Part shown: positions 33,296 through 42,080 of the stretch, in pieces | How the letters are laid out: each line of letters starts with the position of its first letter | Position numbering within the stretch: the first letter of the stretch is position 1 | Assembly (NCBI GenBank): GCA_964352215.1 | Contig: CAYGRE010000029.1 | Location: forward strand, 1-64,000 | Reading direction: 5' to 3' | DNA length: 64,000 nucleotides | DNA from: CAWUKT01 sp964352215 | GTDB taxonomy: Bacteria > Bacteroidota > Bacteroidia > J057 > JADKCL01 | Position numbers and translations under genes: made by a program | The notes under the pieces: model-generated | Seen by the model: the letters and a program-made list of their open reading frames with translations, nothing else | The model's database searches: none | What the model was told of the DNA's origin: nothing

Positions 33296-35278
33296 ATGAA
33301 ATATTGTCCTGATCTCTATCAACGAAAGCGTATCCCCACCATCGAGGTGAAGATCGGTGATGTCCCCGTAGGAGGGAACAATCCGATCCGGATTCAGTCG
33401 ATGACGACCACAGATACGATGGATACCTTGGCGACGGTGGAGCAAACCATTCGTATGGTGGAATCCGGGGCCGAATATGTACGGATTACTGCGCCCAGTA
33501 TCAAAGAAGCCCGAAACCTTGAAGTGATCAAAAAGGAACTCAGGGCCAGGGGCTGCGATGTTCCTTTGGTTGCCGACATACACTTTACGCCTAACGCGGC
33601 TGAATTGGCTGCGCGAATCGTCGAGAAAGTGCGTGTCAACCCCGGAAACTATGCCGACAAGAAGAAATTTGCAGAGCTGGAATATACCGACCAAAGCTAC
33701 CAGGACGAATTAGACCGCATCCATAAGCGCTTTGCACCGCTGGTAGCCATCTGTAAGGAATATGGAACTGCGATGCGTATAGGGACCAATCACGGCTCCC
33801 TGAGCGACCGTATCATGAGCCGCTACGGAGATACACCGCTGGGAATGGTGGAGTCCGCCCTGGAGTTCATCCGCATCTGCGAGATGTACAACTACGATCA
33901 GTTGGTCGTGTCCATGAAAGCCTCCAACCCACAGGTCATGGTACAGGCTTATAGGATGCTGGTGGCTAAGATGCTTGAAAACGGAAAATGTTATCCTCTG
34001 CACCTTGGAGTCACCGAAGCTGGAGAGGGAGAAGATGGCCGGGTCAAATCCGCCCAGGGCATTGCCGCTTTGCTGATGGACGGGATCGGAGATACAGTGC
34101 GGGTCTCGCTTACCGAAGAACCCGAATACGAATCCCCGGTTGCGAAGTTTCTCGTCGATATATTTGATGGGGCAGGATACGAAGCAGATGGAGACTGGCG
34201 GGATAAAATCCTGTTATCAAACCCACCGACACTCGTTGATCCCTTTAGCTTTGAACGAATCAAGAGCCGTGAAACCCTCAATCTTGGACATGGAAATGTT
34301 CCCAGGGTGGTAGCAGACTATTCCTGCAAGGCTGTATCCCGGGAACAGGTAGGAGATGCAGGTTATAGCTACAGCCATACCCTCGACAAATACAACTTTG
34401 CCGATATGGCGGCTGACTATATCTACCTGGGTCAGCAACTCCCGGACTTTGAACTTCCCGGAGGTCTCAAGAGAATCGTGGACCATTCTTTTTGGAAAAA
34501 CCTCCGTGACCTGGCCAATTATTACCCGCTGTTTGGCAGCATTGCTGATACAGAAGGGGCTGTCCTTCATAGTGAACTGAATTTTCTCCGTCTCGGCGTG
34601 GAGGACATAGAAGCGGAAGGGCTGTCTTCCCTGATCAAGGGGCCTGGAAACTGGAGCCTGATCCTGGATGCGAAAGGACGTCAGACCGCTCACCAGTGGC
34701 GTTGGATGGTCAATCGTCTGGCTGCATTGGGTAATGACCGGCCCATCATTCTTTCTACCAATGTTCCTGAAACCTTTTCTTTTTATAGGGACATCCATCT
34801 CCCTGAGCATCTGAGGGTTGACAAGCCTTCCATGCAGCAATTATTTGTTGCAGGAATGACCGGAACCCTGGTGGTAGACGGGCAGATAGATGGGATTCTA
34901 CTGCATCCGGCCAATGCTATGAGCAACCGTCTAAGCTTTGGCATTCTTCAGGCCTCTCGTTTGAGAATGACCAAGACAGAGTACATCTCCTGTCCCAGTT
35001 GTGGGAGAACCTTATTTGACCTGCAGGAGACCACTGCCAGGATCAGAAGCCGGACCGAACACCTGAAGGGGGTGAAGATTGGTATCATGGGATGTATCGT
35101 CAATGGACCGGGAGAAATGGCGGATGCCGACTATGGTTATGTCGGGGTCGGACCGGACAAGATTGCGCTTTACCGTGGTAAGGAAGTGATGGAACGCGGG
35201 GTGAAAACTGCAGAAGCAGTAGATAAACTTATCGAACTCATCGCTGCGAATGGCGATTGGATAGAGAAGCCTCAATAA
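33296..35278 (+). CDS. ispG: 4-hydroxy-3-methylbut-2-enyl diphosphate synthase, long form (IspG/GcpE)
   Basis: The 660-residue enzyme catalyses the sixth step of the MEP isoprenoid pathway, reductive ring opening of MEcPP to HMBPP. The N-terminal TIM barrel starts with VPVGGNNPIRIQSMTTTDT. The C-terminal [4Fe-4S] domain has C566, C569, C600 and the ligand Glu607 (SCPSCGRT and GCIVNGPGE). About 250 residues between the two (roughly 290-540) are the extra A* domain found in plant, Chlamydia and Bacteroidota enzymes but absent from E. coli IspG (~370 residues). It ends 4 bp before the convergent aminotransferase gene. Confidence 0.97.
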   Translation: MKYCPDLYQRKRIPTIEVKIGDVPVGGNNPIRIQSMTTTDTMDTLATVEQTIRMVESGAEYVRITAPSIKEARNLEVIKKELRARGCDVPLVADIHFTPNAAELAARIVEKVRVNPGNYADKKKFAELEYTDQSYQDELDRIHKRFAPLVAICKEYGTAMRIGTNHGSLSDRIMSRYGDTPLGMVESALEFIRICEMYNYDQLVVSMKASNPQVMVQAYRMLVAKMLENGKCYPLHLGVTEAGEGEDGRVKSAQGIAALLMDGIGDTVRVSLTEEPEYESPVAKFLVDIFDGAGYEADGDWRDKILLSNPPTLVDPFSFERIKSRETLNLGHGNVPRVVADYSCKAVSREQVGDAGYSYSHTLDKYNFADMAADYIYLGQQLPDFELPGGLKRIVDHSFWKNLRDLANYYPLFGSIADTEGAVLHSELNFLRLGVEDIEAEGLSSLIKGPGNWSLILDAKGRQTAHQWRWMVNRLAALGNDRPIILSTNVPETFSFYRDIHLPEHLRVDKPSMQQLFVAGMTGTLVVDGQIDGILLHPANAMSNRLSFGILQASRLRMTKTEYISCPSCGRTLFDLQETTARIRSRTEHLKGVKIGIMGCIVNGPGEMADADYGYVGVGPDKIALYRGKEVMERGVKTAEAVDKLIELIAANGDWIEKPQ

Positions 35279-35282
35279 GAAC

Positions 35283-36164
35283 TCAATTGGCACTGGGATC
35301 AAACGGAGTCGGGGGAGTATGATTTCTGATCCAGTCCATGATATAGGGAGCCATCTGGTCCTTGTGAGCCGTGAAATTGCTATCTACAATCTTTTTGACA
35401 GGGGTTATCCCCCGGATCGAATTGCAGAGAAACACTTCATCCGCAACATTCAGATCAAGAATGGTCAGATGCTTTTCTTCAATGTTAACCTGGTTTTCTT
35501 TCAGCACCCGTATGACCTGCTTTCGCATAATCCCCGGCAGGCAACCTCCAAATACAGGTGGCGTAAATACGGTAGCGGCATGGACGATGAAGAGATTGGC
35601 CATACTGGTTTCAATGATGAATCCATCCGAAGACCGTAAAAGGGCATCGTCCCATTTGTTTTGTTTGGCAAATCTCGCGGCCAGGATATAAGGGAGGGAG
35701 TTAGCCGATTTAATCCTGGTCAGTGGAGAAGGAGTGATCGGAACATGATGATAGATGCCGACCTTCTTGTAAGGCGCCAAAGTCCAGGGATCAGAGGTCA
35801 GTTTGGTAGCCTCGATAAGAAATGAAGGGACATCGGTGGTTGGCAAATAGGCACCAGCCCCACTTCTAAAAACGGTAATACGCACCCTGGCGAAGTTATG
35901 AAGGTGGTTTTGGATCAAAGTGCGATCTAATTGGGCTGTTATCTTAGGAATCCAGACAGCCGGGTCAAAATCAAATCCCAGGATCTCCATCCCATCGATC
36001 ATACGTTCAAGGTGATCATCAAGGAAATGGGGACGTCCATCCCGAATCAAGATCGTCTCAAAAATAGCATCTCCGAACCGGAAAGCCCTGTTTTGAAGGA
36101 TCTCGGCCTCGTTGGGATCGTTGATGAGCCGGGTATTGTAATTCAACAAAGTGCCTTTTGGCAT
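35283..36164 (-). CDS. PLP-dependent class IV aminotransferase (branched-chain aminotransferase/ADC lyase family)
   Basis: The 293-residue protein has the fold-type IV layout: FRFGDAIFETI near residue 30, the PLP lysine K152 (RIKSANSLPYI) and the phosphate-binding end ETSMANLFIV...CLPGIMR. Family members are branched-chain aminotransferases, D-amino-acid aminotransferases and aminodeoxychorismate lyases. The short length and the residues around K152 do not let me choose between them; lyase or a broad aminotransferase is most likely. Confidence 0.88.
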   Translation of the reverse strand: MPKGTLLNYNTRLINDPNEAEILQNRAFRFGDAIFETILIRDGRPHFLDDHLERMIDGMEILGFDFDPAVWIPKITAQLDRTLIQNHLHNFARVRITVFRSGAGAYLPTTDVPSFLIEATKLTSDPWTLAPYKKVGIYHHVPITPSPLTRIKSANSLPYILAARFAKQNKWDDALLRSSDGFIIETSMANLFIVHAATVFTPPVFGGCLPGIMRKQVIRVLKENQVNIEEKHLTILDLNVADEVFLCNSIRGITPVKKIVDSNFTAHKDQMAPYIMDWIRNHTPPTPFDPSAN

Positions 36165-36277
36165 GATAATTGATCTAAAGTAAATGTTCTTTCCATGGGT
36201 ATCTTATTCCCAAATTCGATAATTATTAATTAAAATTGTAACTCCTATCAGCCGGAAATTTAATCTGTAGTGTTGCT

Positions 36278-37120
36278 ATGAAAAATAAAATCCAAGCTTT
36301 CTCCCTCTTTTTGTTGCTTATAATGGGAGCAAGCACACTTTTTGCCCTTAATCCTTCACGGACTTATAAGCAATTGCCTGATAAATATAATATGGTTTAT
36401 GAGGCTCACGACGTCAAAACCTCGGACGGTGTAACTTTAAAAGCATGGTATTTCCCGGCAAATACCAAAACTACCCGTCTTGTCCTCATTTCTCACAATG
36501 GGGAAGGCAATATGGCTGATTACCTCCGTCGAGTTGATCAGTTTACCTCCATAGGTTACAATGTTGTAACCTATGACTACCGCGGATTTGGAGAAAGCTC
36601 TGAGTTCGAAGTCGACAACAATATGTATATCTATCCTCACTTCCAGGACGATTTGAAAGCCATGATCGACTTCTGCCGCCAGCAGTATGTTCAGTCTTTT
36701 GATATGTACGGATGGGGAATCGGTGCCGGCCTCTCTCTGGGAATCGGCTACAACCGAAAAGAAATCAAGAAGATCATCGCGGATACGCCCTTCCTGAGCA
36801 TGGAAGACCTTGAGACCCGTTTTGAAACATGGGACGCGCCTATGGAAGTGCCTTTTGCCGGTTACGACAAGAAGTATGAGCCCATCTACTCTATGGACAA
36901 TGAGCCTGTTATCATCAAAGGTAATGAGAAGAACATCAAGTTGATTGTAGGTTCAGCAGACATTCTCTATCGGGATTCTGACTACAAAGACATGGTGAAC
37001 AAGCAAAAGAAATTGTTTGACAAGGATATCTATATCGTTGAAAACCCCGACGGCAAGGATAACTTCCGCGTCAGCAAGGCTGATTACTTCAAAGTCATCA
37101 GCGAGTTCCTACTCAACTGA
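36278..37120 (+). CDS. Secreted alpha/beta-hydrolase-fold protein lacking the catalytic serine
   Basis: The 280-residue precursor has a signal peptide (LLLIMGASTLFALN) and an alpha/beta-hydrolase core (ISHNGEGN, then VVTYDYRGFGES). The nucleophile elbow that should read G-x-S-x-G is G145-W-G147-I-G149, with glycine (codon GGA) in place of the serine. The usual C-terminal histidine is also not apparent: the expected region reads NPDGKDNF. The fold is intact over its full length, so this looks like a maintained non-enzymatic paralogue rather than decay. A strong terminator follows. Confidence 0.85.
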   Translation: MKNKIQAFSLFLLLIMGASTLFALNPSRTYKQLPDKYNMVYEAHDVKTSDGVTLKAWYFPANTKTTRLVLISHNGEGNMADYLRRVDQFTSIGYNVVTYDYRGFGESSEFEVDNNMYIYPHFQDDLKAMIDFCRQQYVQSFDMYGWGIGAGLSLGIGYNRKEIKKIIADTPFLSMEDLETRFETWDAPMEVPFAGYDKKYEPIYSMDNEPVIIKGNEKNIKLIVGSADILYRDSDYKDMVNKQKKLFDKDIYIVENPDGKDNFRVSKADYFKVISEFLLN

Positions 37121-37160
37121 TCCAATTGCTCTTTGAGAGTGATCTCATGGAAAAGAATAT

Positions 37161-37195
37161 GGAATGCTGCTCTCTGGGGCAGCATTCCCTTTTTT
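37161..37195 (+). terminator. Strong rho-independent terminator
   Basis: GGAATGCTGC (37161-37170) pairs perfectly with GCAGCATTCC (37179-37188) around an 8-base loop, followed by a run of T. It ends the gene at 36278-37120. Confidence 0.92.
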
Positions 37196-37293
37196 ATAGG
37201 CTATTCTTTGAGGTGGGATTCCCTTTTTCCGTGGCCTTCCCAACAATTTGAATCCCTGGCTTGTTGGATTTAAGACTTCAATAACTGATCCCA

Positions 37294-37683
37294 ATGGCTA
37301 GAATATTTCGATTTATACTCGCTGGAATTTTCATACTAGGAGGCATCGGTCACTTTGTTTCCCCTGAATTCTACTATCCACTCTTTCCTGAATGGGTTCC
37401 CATGGTGGATGCGATCATCTATATTTCAGGAGTTTTTGAATTGGGAGTGGGAGCTATGCTTTTCTTTCCGACATATCGTCGCTGGGGAAGTTTGGGAATT
37501 ATTCTCCTGCTGATCGCATTTCTACCCATGCACATCAGGGACTTCTTCATTGAAGAACCAGCCTTGAAAGAAATGTGGATCGTGATTATCCGGGTACCCA
37601 TCCAGGCAGTGATGATTTGGATGGCGTGGGTAGTCTATCGGGATTCAAAAAAGACCCTACCAGGATTTTCCGAAAGGGTCTAA
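37294..37683 (+). CDS. DoxX-family membrane protein
   Basis: The 129-residue protein has four transmembrane helices. Its N-terminus (RFILAGIFILGGIGHFVSPEFY) and PEWVP-x-VD, followed by the second helix ISGVFELGVGAMLF, match DoxX/DoxD-like proteins. Role uncertain; homologues are linked to thiosulfate oxidation or oxidative stress. Its last 27 bp overlap the end of the convergent gene at 37657, so the two mRNAs share an antisense overlap. Confidence 0.8.
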   Translation: MARIFRFILAGIFILGGIGHFVSPEFYYPLFPEWVPMVDAIIYISGVFELGVGAMLFFPTYRRWGSLGIILLLIAFLPMHIRDFFIEEPALKEMWIVIIRVPIQAVMIWMAWVVYRDSKKTLPGFSERV

Positions 37684-38403
37684 GCGTCCTGTTTTTCCGG
37701 ATTTTCCATCTCTGTCACTTTTCCAGTCCTCTTTGTTTCCTTTTCGGGACTTGCCAGAATCCGATTTGCCCCCTTTGCCGGACCTTTCTGAATCCCAATT
37801 CTCCCTGCCCCCCTTGCGAGGGGACCTTTCTGAATCCCAACCCATCTTTTTCTCATTCTCAAATGGATCGCTCTTTTTGGACCGGCTTTTCCCCGCTGTG
37901 CCTTCTTTGGAACCTGAGCCTCCCGACCGTTCTGTCCAGCCCATTGCCTTGGCCCCATGCCGCCATTGGTCTACCGCCCAGATCAACTTCAGTACAGGGC
38001 GGATACGTTTGAATTTTTCATTGGGAAATTCCCATGCATAGCTGTGAACCTTTTCCTTGGTGTAAAGACTAAGTTTGAACCTGCTTCCGTCCTCGGTGTA
38101 GTTCTCCTGGACCATCTCGCCTGGAAGATCTGCTCTCAAAGTTGAAAAATAAATGCGGAAATTTCCACTCAGGGTTTCGTTGAGCTGGTGCAGCCGTTCT
38201 TTGATCTCCAACTTCATGACGTCTACGATTTCATAGACCAAAATCATGATATCACCCTCCTCGGAATAGACGTGAAATAAGATGTCGTGCTCATAGGTAT
38301 GGCGTTCCTCAAGGGTTAACAGCCATTTTTGCCCTGTCTTTGGAGAAAACTTAATCTCATCTTCTATCAGGTCGTAATATTCCTGCCGCTCAGTCCAATT
38401 CAT
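37657..38403 (-). CDS. Hypothetical protein with a basic disordered tail, in operon with a CYTH enzyme
   Basis: The 248-residue protein starts at the ATG at 38403 (MNWTERQEYYDL), 14 bp inside the end of the upstream CYTH gene. Residues 1-145 form a compact domain (EERHTYEHDILFHVYSEEGD, SYAWEFPNEKFKRIRPVL) that I do not recognise. The last ~100 residues are Ser, Gly, Lys, Arg, Asp and Trp in repeating motifs (WDSERS, DPFE, KSGK), typical of disordered, nucleic-acid- or polyphosphate-binding tails. With a triphosphate-handling CYTH partner, a substrate that is an anionic polymer is possible but not shown. Confidence 0.7.
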   Translation of the reverse strand: MNWTERQEYYDLIEDEIKFSPKTGQKWLLTLEERHTYEHDILFHVYSEEGDIMILVYEIVDVMKLEIKERLHQLNETLSGNFRIYFSTLRADLPGEMVQENYTEDGSRFKLSLYTKEKVHSYAWEFPNEKFKRIRPVLKLIWAVDQWRHGAKAMGWTERSGGSGSKEGTAGKSRSKKSDPFENEKKMGWDSERSPRKGGRENWDSERSGKGGKSDSGKSRKGNKEDWKSDRDGKSGKTGRLDPFGKSW

Positions 38404-38932
38404 GTGTTTTTTTTTGATAATGGTCTGCGAGATCCGCAACCGACATATTGCTCAATCGACTTTTGTCAAACCCCAATTTTCCTGCAATTTCCTCAACTTC
38501 CTCCAAACTACCTGCTTCCACTTCAATAAATTCCGGAATATTACTGTGGTCGTCCAGCATCTCGTCGATTACAATATGCACTTTTCCCAGTTGGTATTGG
38601 GTTCTGACCTTCCGTATATTAAGGGTTGGAACGTACCCAAGGCCGGAAAGGATCAATTGTACTGCCTCAAAATCCTCCACAATGCTTTCGTGCTCTTCCA
38701 TTACCTTAATCCCTTCGGTGCTGTCAGAGCGTTCCTTATAAGTCAATACGGATACATCTCCCTCTTTGCGCAAACGAATCACCTTACCTGAAGTAGTAAG
38801 GGCCCTGTCCGGGGTGTCATAGTAAATAGCGTAGAATTCCTTTTTGAACTCCTCTACCGCTCCCAGGAGCATCAGTTGGGTGAGCACTTGTTTCCGGTCA
38901 ATTTCCAGAATCTTGGCTTCAATCTCTTTCAT
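38390..38932 (-). CDS. CYTH-domain protein (class IV adenylate cyclase/triphosphatase family)
   Basis: The 180-residue protein opens with the ExExK signature (EIEAK, residues 3-7) and has the alternating charged strands of the triphosphate tunnel (KVIRLRKEGD, LTYKERS). Substrate-facing acidic residues recur near the end (EFIEVEAGS). Known activities include tripolyphosphatase, thiamine triphosphatase and adenylate cyclase; I cannot decide which. The downstream gene overlaps it by 14 bp. It is divergent from ackA, with 81 bp between starts. Confidence 0.88.
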   Translation of the reverse strand: MKEIEAKILEIDRKQVLTQLMLLGAVEEFKKEFYAIYYDTPDRALTTSGKVIRLRKEGDVSVLTYKERSDSTEGIKVMEEHESIVEDFEAVQLILSGLGYVPTLNIRKVRTQYQLGKVHIVIDEMLDDHSNIPEFIEVEAGSLEEVEEIAGKLGFDKSRLSNMSVADLADHYQKKTHELD

Positions 38933-38957
38933 GGCTGCAATTTAAACCAGTCGTACT

Positions 38958-38965
38958 TACTTTTG
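38958..38965 (+). promoter_or_regulatory. Promoter -7 element of the ackA-pduL gene
   Basis: TACTTTTG followed by C is an exact TAnnTTTG match, 49 bp before the start at 39014. A -33 element is weak (CTG at the right distance). Confidence 0.45.
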
Positions 38966-39013
38966 CAGCAAAATTCACCTTCTGTTACTTTTACAGCAAA
39001 ATCATTCGCATCC

Positions 39014-40822
39014 ATGTATATACTTGTTCTGAATTCAGGTAGCTCTTCCATCAAAGCAGATGTCATCGATCAAAAGACAGGCGAAAGGCCGCTGGCGATG
39101 CGTATCGAACGGGTGGACGGACCAAATCCGATTGTGCACTTCAATGGAGAGACCCGGTCCTGTCCGGCAGGGGGGCATGAGAATGCCTTAAGATTTGCCT
39201 TCCCGATGCTGAAGGGGCGCCTTGATGGGATAACCCTTTCCGGGGTAGGACACCGGGTAGTACATGGAGGGGAACATTTTTCCAGTCCGGTCAGGATTAC
39301 AGCGGAAGTTGAGCAGGTGATTGACGACCTGAGTTCCCTGGCTCCGTTGCACAATCCAGTTAATCTGGCTGGCATTCGTTTGGCCAAAGAATTTTTTCCC
39401 AGGTTACCTCATGTGGCTGTCTTTGATACTGCTTTTCATCAAACACTTCCCCGGCGGGCCCAATTCTACGCCTTACCCGCAGCATTATCCAGGAAATACG
39501 GATTGCGGCGCTATGGTTTTCACGGGACCAGCCATTCTTATGTTGGTCACCTGGCGGCCGAATACCTGCAAACTGATATGCGGAACCTGAGACTCATAAC
39601 TTGTCACCTCGGGAGTGGGGCCAGTATGACTGCGATAGAATATGGAAGATCGGTCGAAACTTCTATGGGAATGACTCCACTGGAGGGTTTGGTAATGGGA
39701 ACGCGGGTAGGGGACATTGATCCTGGTATTCTGCTCCGCTTGCTGCGGGAAGATGATATTACGGTGGACGATCTGGATCGGATTCTCAACCATGAAAGCG
39801 GCCTCAAGGGGATTTCCGGGCATTCCAATGACATGCGGGATATCATTGACCGGGCGGCTGATGGCGATGAGGATTGCCGCATGGCCCTGCATGCCTTTTG
39901 TCATCGAATCCGAAAATACATCGGTGCCTATGCAGCGGTTATGGATGGGGTAGATGCGATCGTATTTACTGGCGGGATCGGAGAAAACAGTCCTACCGTT
40001 CGCAGCCGTTGTACCCAGCGACTGGATTTCCTCGGCGCCTTGCTCTGGGAAGACAAAAACCGGGATGTAAAATTGAGCAGGGATACCCCTGTTGTGGATT
40101 TTGCCCGTCCCCACAGCCGGGTCAGATTGCTGGCCGTGGCAACTGACGAGTCATTGGCGATTGCCCGGCAAACCGCTGAATTGGTGGAAGAGCATGACCA
40201 GGTGAATGTCATCCCCAATATACCTATTGCGATTTCTGCTCGTCATGTACACCTAGACCAGCCCACCGTAGAGAAATTGTTTGGTGAAGGCTACCATTTG
40301 ACTGAGCGCAATCCCCTTTCTCAACCAGGACAATTTGCCTGCCATGAAACGGTGACCTTGGTAGGACCGAGGAACACTTTGGAGAATGTGCGTATCCTTG
40401 GACCCGTGCGCGGTATCTGTCAGGTAGAGGTAAGCCGTACCGATGAATTCTTTCTGGGGATCGATGCACCGGTCCGGGCCTCTGGGAAAATCGAGAACAC
40501 ACCTGGTATTACCTTGGAAGGGCCTGCTGGAAGGGTTAATCTGAAGGAAGGATTGATCTGCGCCTGGCGCCATATTCACATGACTCCTGAAGATGCGGAG
40601 GTCTTTGGTGTAGAGGACAAAGACATCGTAGAGGTGGAGGTGCGGTCGGAGTTGCGAAGCCTGACCTTTGGCAATGTATTGGTGCGGGTTTCTCCCGAAT
40701 ACAAGTTGGAGATGCACATTGATACCGATGAAGGGAATGCTGCGGAGATCAAAAGAGGTACAACCGGTGTATTGGCGGCGGGAGAGGGGAAGGCTTATCT
40801 GACGCGGAAGCGGTTGAAGTAA
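39014..40822 (+). CDS. ackA-pduL: Fusion of acetate kinase (AckA) with PduL-type phosphotransacylase
   Basis: This 602-residue protein starts at the ATG at 39014 (MYILVLNSGSSSIK, the AckA start); the frame runs 46 unrelated codons upstream. Residues 1-395 are a complete acetate kinase: NSGSSSIK, HGTSHSYVG, CHLGSGASM and FTGGIGENSP are all present. Residues about 398-602 are a PduL-type phosphate acyltransferase with both metal-binding motifs, H411-V-H413 (SARHVHL) and H520-I-H522 (RHIHMTPEDA). Together they would turn acyl-CoA into acylphosphate and then acetate plus ATP, or the reverse. Acyl phosphate could pass between sites in one polypeptide. There is no microcompartment signal or shell gene nearby. 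The substrate (acetyl or propionyl) is not known. Confidence 0.93.
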   Translation: MYILVLNSGSSSIKADVIDQKTGERPLAMRIERVDGPNPIVHFNGETRSCPAGGHENALRFAFPMLKGRLDGITLSGVGHRVVHGGEHFSSPVRITAEVEQVIDDLSSLAPLHNPVNLAGIRLAKEFFPRLPHVAVFDTAFHQTLPRRAQFYALPAALSRKYGLRRYGFHGTSHSYVGHLAAEYLQTDMRNLRLITCHLGSGASMTAIEYGRSVETSMGMTPLEGLVMGTRVGDIDPGILLRLLREDDITVDDLDRILNHESGLKGISGHSNDMRDIIDRAADGDEDCRMALHAFCHRIRKYIGAYAAVMDGVDAIVFTGGIGENSPTVRSRCTQRLDFLGALLWEDKNRDVKLSRDTPVVDFARPHSRVRLLAVATDESLAIARQTAELVEEHDQVNVIPNIPIAISARHVHLDQPTVEKLFGEGYHLTERNPLSQPGQFACHETVTLVGPRNTLENVRILGPVRGICQVEVSRTDEFFLGIDAPVRASGKIENTPGITLEGPAGRVNLKEGLICAWRHIHMTPEDAEVFGVEDKDIVEVEVRSELRSLTFGNVLVRVSPEYKLEMHIDTDEGNAAEIKRGTTGVLAAGEGKAYLTRKRLK

Positions 40823-40835
40823 TGTATGCTGGATT

Positions 40836-41096
40836 TCAGAATTTCCACGCAATCTGGATTCCGTTACTATTTCCAACCTGAGGTAAAATACTCACCTCTC
40901 GGTCATGGGAGCCCTTGCGATGTAACACCGGAACGAAATAGCCCACCAATGCCCCAGCTGCATAGCCGGCCATTACGTCGGTTGGAAAGTGCTTGCCGGC
41001 TCTGACTCGCAAATAGGCCGTGGTGGCAGGGAGCGCAGCCGCCAATCCCCAGACAATATCGGACCAAATCCTGAAGAAAAGCTCAAGAATACCCTC
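40836..41096 (-). pseudogene. C-terminal remnant of a PAP2-family phosphatase
   Basis: About 86 codons encode the end of a type 2 phosphatidic acid phosphatase: VRAGKHFPTDVMAGYAAG matches the third PAP2 motif (R-x4-HFPTDV). The upstream KxxxxxxRP and PSGH motifs are missing, and a TAG at 41097-41099 lies directly before. There is no start codon with a ribosome-binding site. It is the 3' end of a deleted gene lying between ackA-pduL and mscS. Confidence 0.75.
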
Positions 41097-41105
41097 CTAA
41101 AATTT

Positions 41106-41146
41106 AAAATGCCCGAAACCCATATCATATTGGGGTCCGGGCATCT
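41106..41146 (-). terminator. Terminator of mscS
   Basis: ATGCCCG (41109-41115) and CGGGCAT (41138-41144) with internal CCC/GGG pairing form a stem; the minus-strand RNA then runs into T-rich sequence. It lies about 50 bp past the mscS stop. Confidence 0.65.
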
Positions 41147-41193
41147 TGTGGCATCAATAAATCAGATACCAATGCTTAGCTGAACAGGTTCTA

Positions 41194-42045
41194 TCAGTTC
41201 AGCTTTTCCAAATGCACATCCATTTGAGGGAAAGGAATAGAGACACCTTCACGGTCAAAGGCCTTCTTAACTTCTTCAGTCATGTGGAAGTATACATCCC
41301 AGTAGTGTTCATTCCTGGTCCAGAGACGGCAGGTAAAGTTGACGGAGCTGTCACCCAGTTCAACCACCCGGACAAATGGATCGTCAGGAGCTGTTGATTT
41401 ATTGAGTACGAGGTCTAAGCCTTTGGCCACGTCAAGAATAATCTTCCTGGCCTTCTCGAAATCGTCAGAGTAGCTGATGCCAAAGGTGAGGTCACAGCGG
41501 CGAATTTCGTCACGGGTATAGTTGGTGATATTGCCACCTGCGAGAGGGCCATTGGGGATAAAGACAGTTTTGTGATCAAGGGTGAGCAGGGTAGTGGAGA
41601 CAATGTTGATGTCCACGATGCTGCCAGATTCTCCTTGTGCACTGATGAAATCTCCTTTTTTGAAGGGTTTCAGGACCATGATCAGGACACCCCCGGCAAA
41701 GTTGGCCAAGGCACCTTGCAAGGCGAGACCAATCGCCAAACCAAGAGAGGCAACCACACCGACGATGGAGGTCATTTCCAGCCCCATTGTTGAAGCTGCG
41801 ATGATCACTACCAGGGCATAGAGCACATACTTGAGTGTACTGACGAGAAAAGGAGTTAAGGTTTCATCAATCCCCCGCTTTTGGAGGATCTTACGTAGCG
41901 CATTGGTAACCTGCCCAACAATCAAAAATCCAAAAACGATTACTGCGATTCCAATCAGAAGACTAATACTGAAGTCCTCGATTTTGGAACCAATATTGAT
42001 TCCAAACCAGTCATAGAGAATGTTTCCAAAGAATAGTGAATTCAT
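41194..42045 (-). CDS. mscS: Small-conductance mechanosensitive channel, MscS family
   Basis: The 283-residue protein has three N-terminal membrane helices. The pore helix segment (GLAIGLALQGALANFAGGVLIM, with small residues GALANFAGG packing) is followed by KPFKKGDFI and the cytoplasmic beta and alpha/beta domains, as in E. coli MscS. Such channels open under membrane tension and release solutes in hypo-osmotic shock. Length is the same as E. coli MscS (286). Confidence 0.92.
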   Translation of the reverse strand: MNSLFFGNILYDWFGINIGSKIEDFSISLLIGIAVIVFGFLIVGQVTNALRKILQKRGIDETLTPFLVSTLKYVLYALVVIIAASTMGLEMTSIVGVVASLGLAIGLALQGALANFAGGVLIMVLKPFKKGDFISAQGESGSIVDINIVSTTLLTLDHKTVFIPNGPLAGGNITNYTRDEIRRCDLTFGISYSDDFEKARKIILDVAKGLDLVLNKSTAPDDPFVRVVELGDSSVNFTCRLWTRNEHYWDVYFHMTEEVKKAFDREGVSIPFPQMDVHLEKLN

Positions 42046-42080
42046 AAAATCCGGGTATTGATAGTTATTGTGTAGAAATG

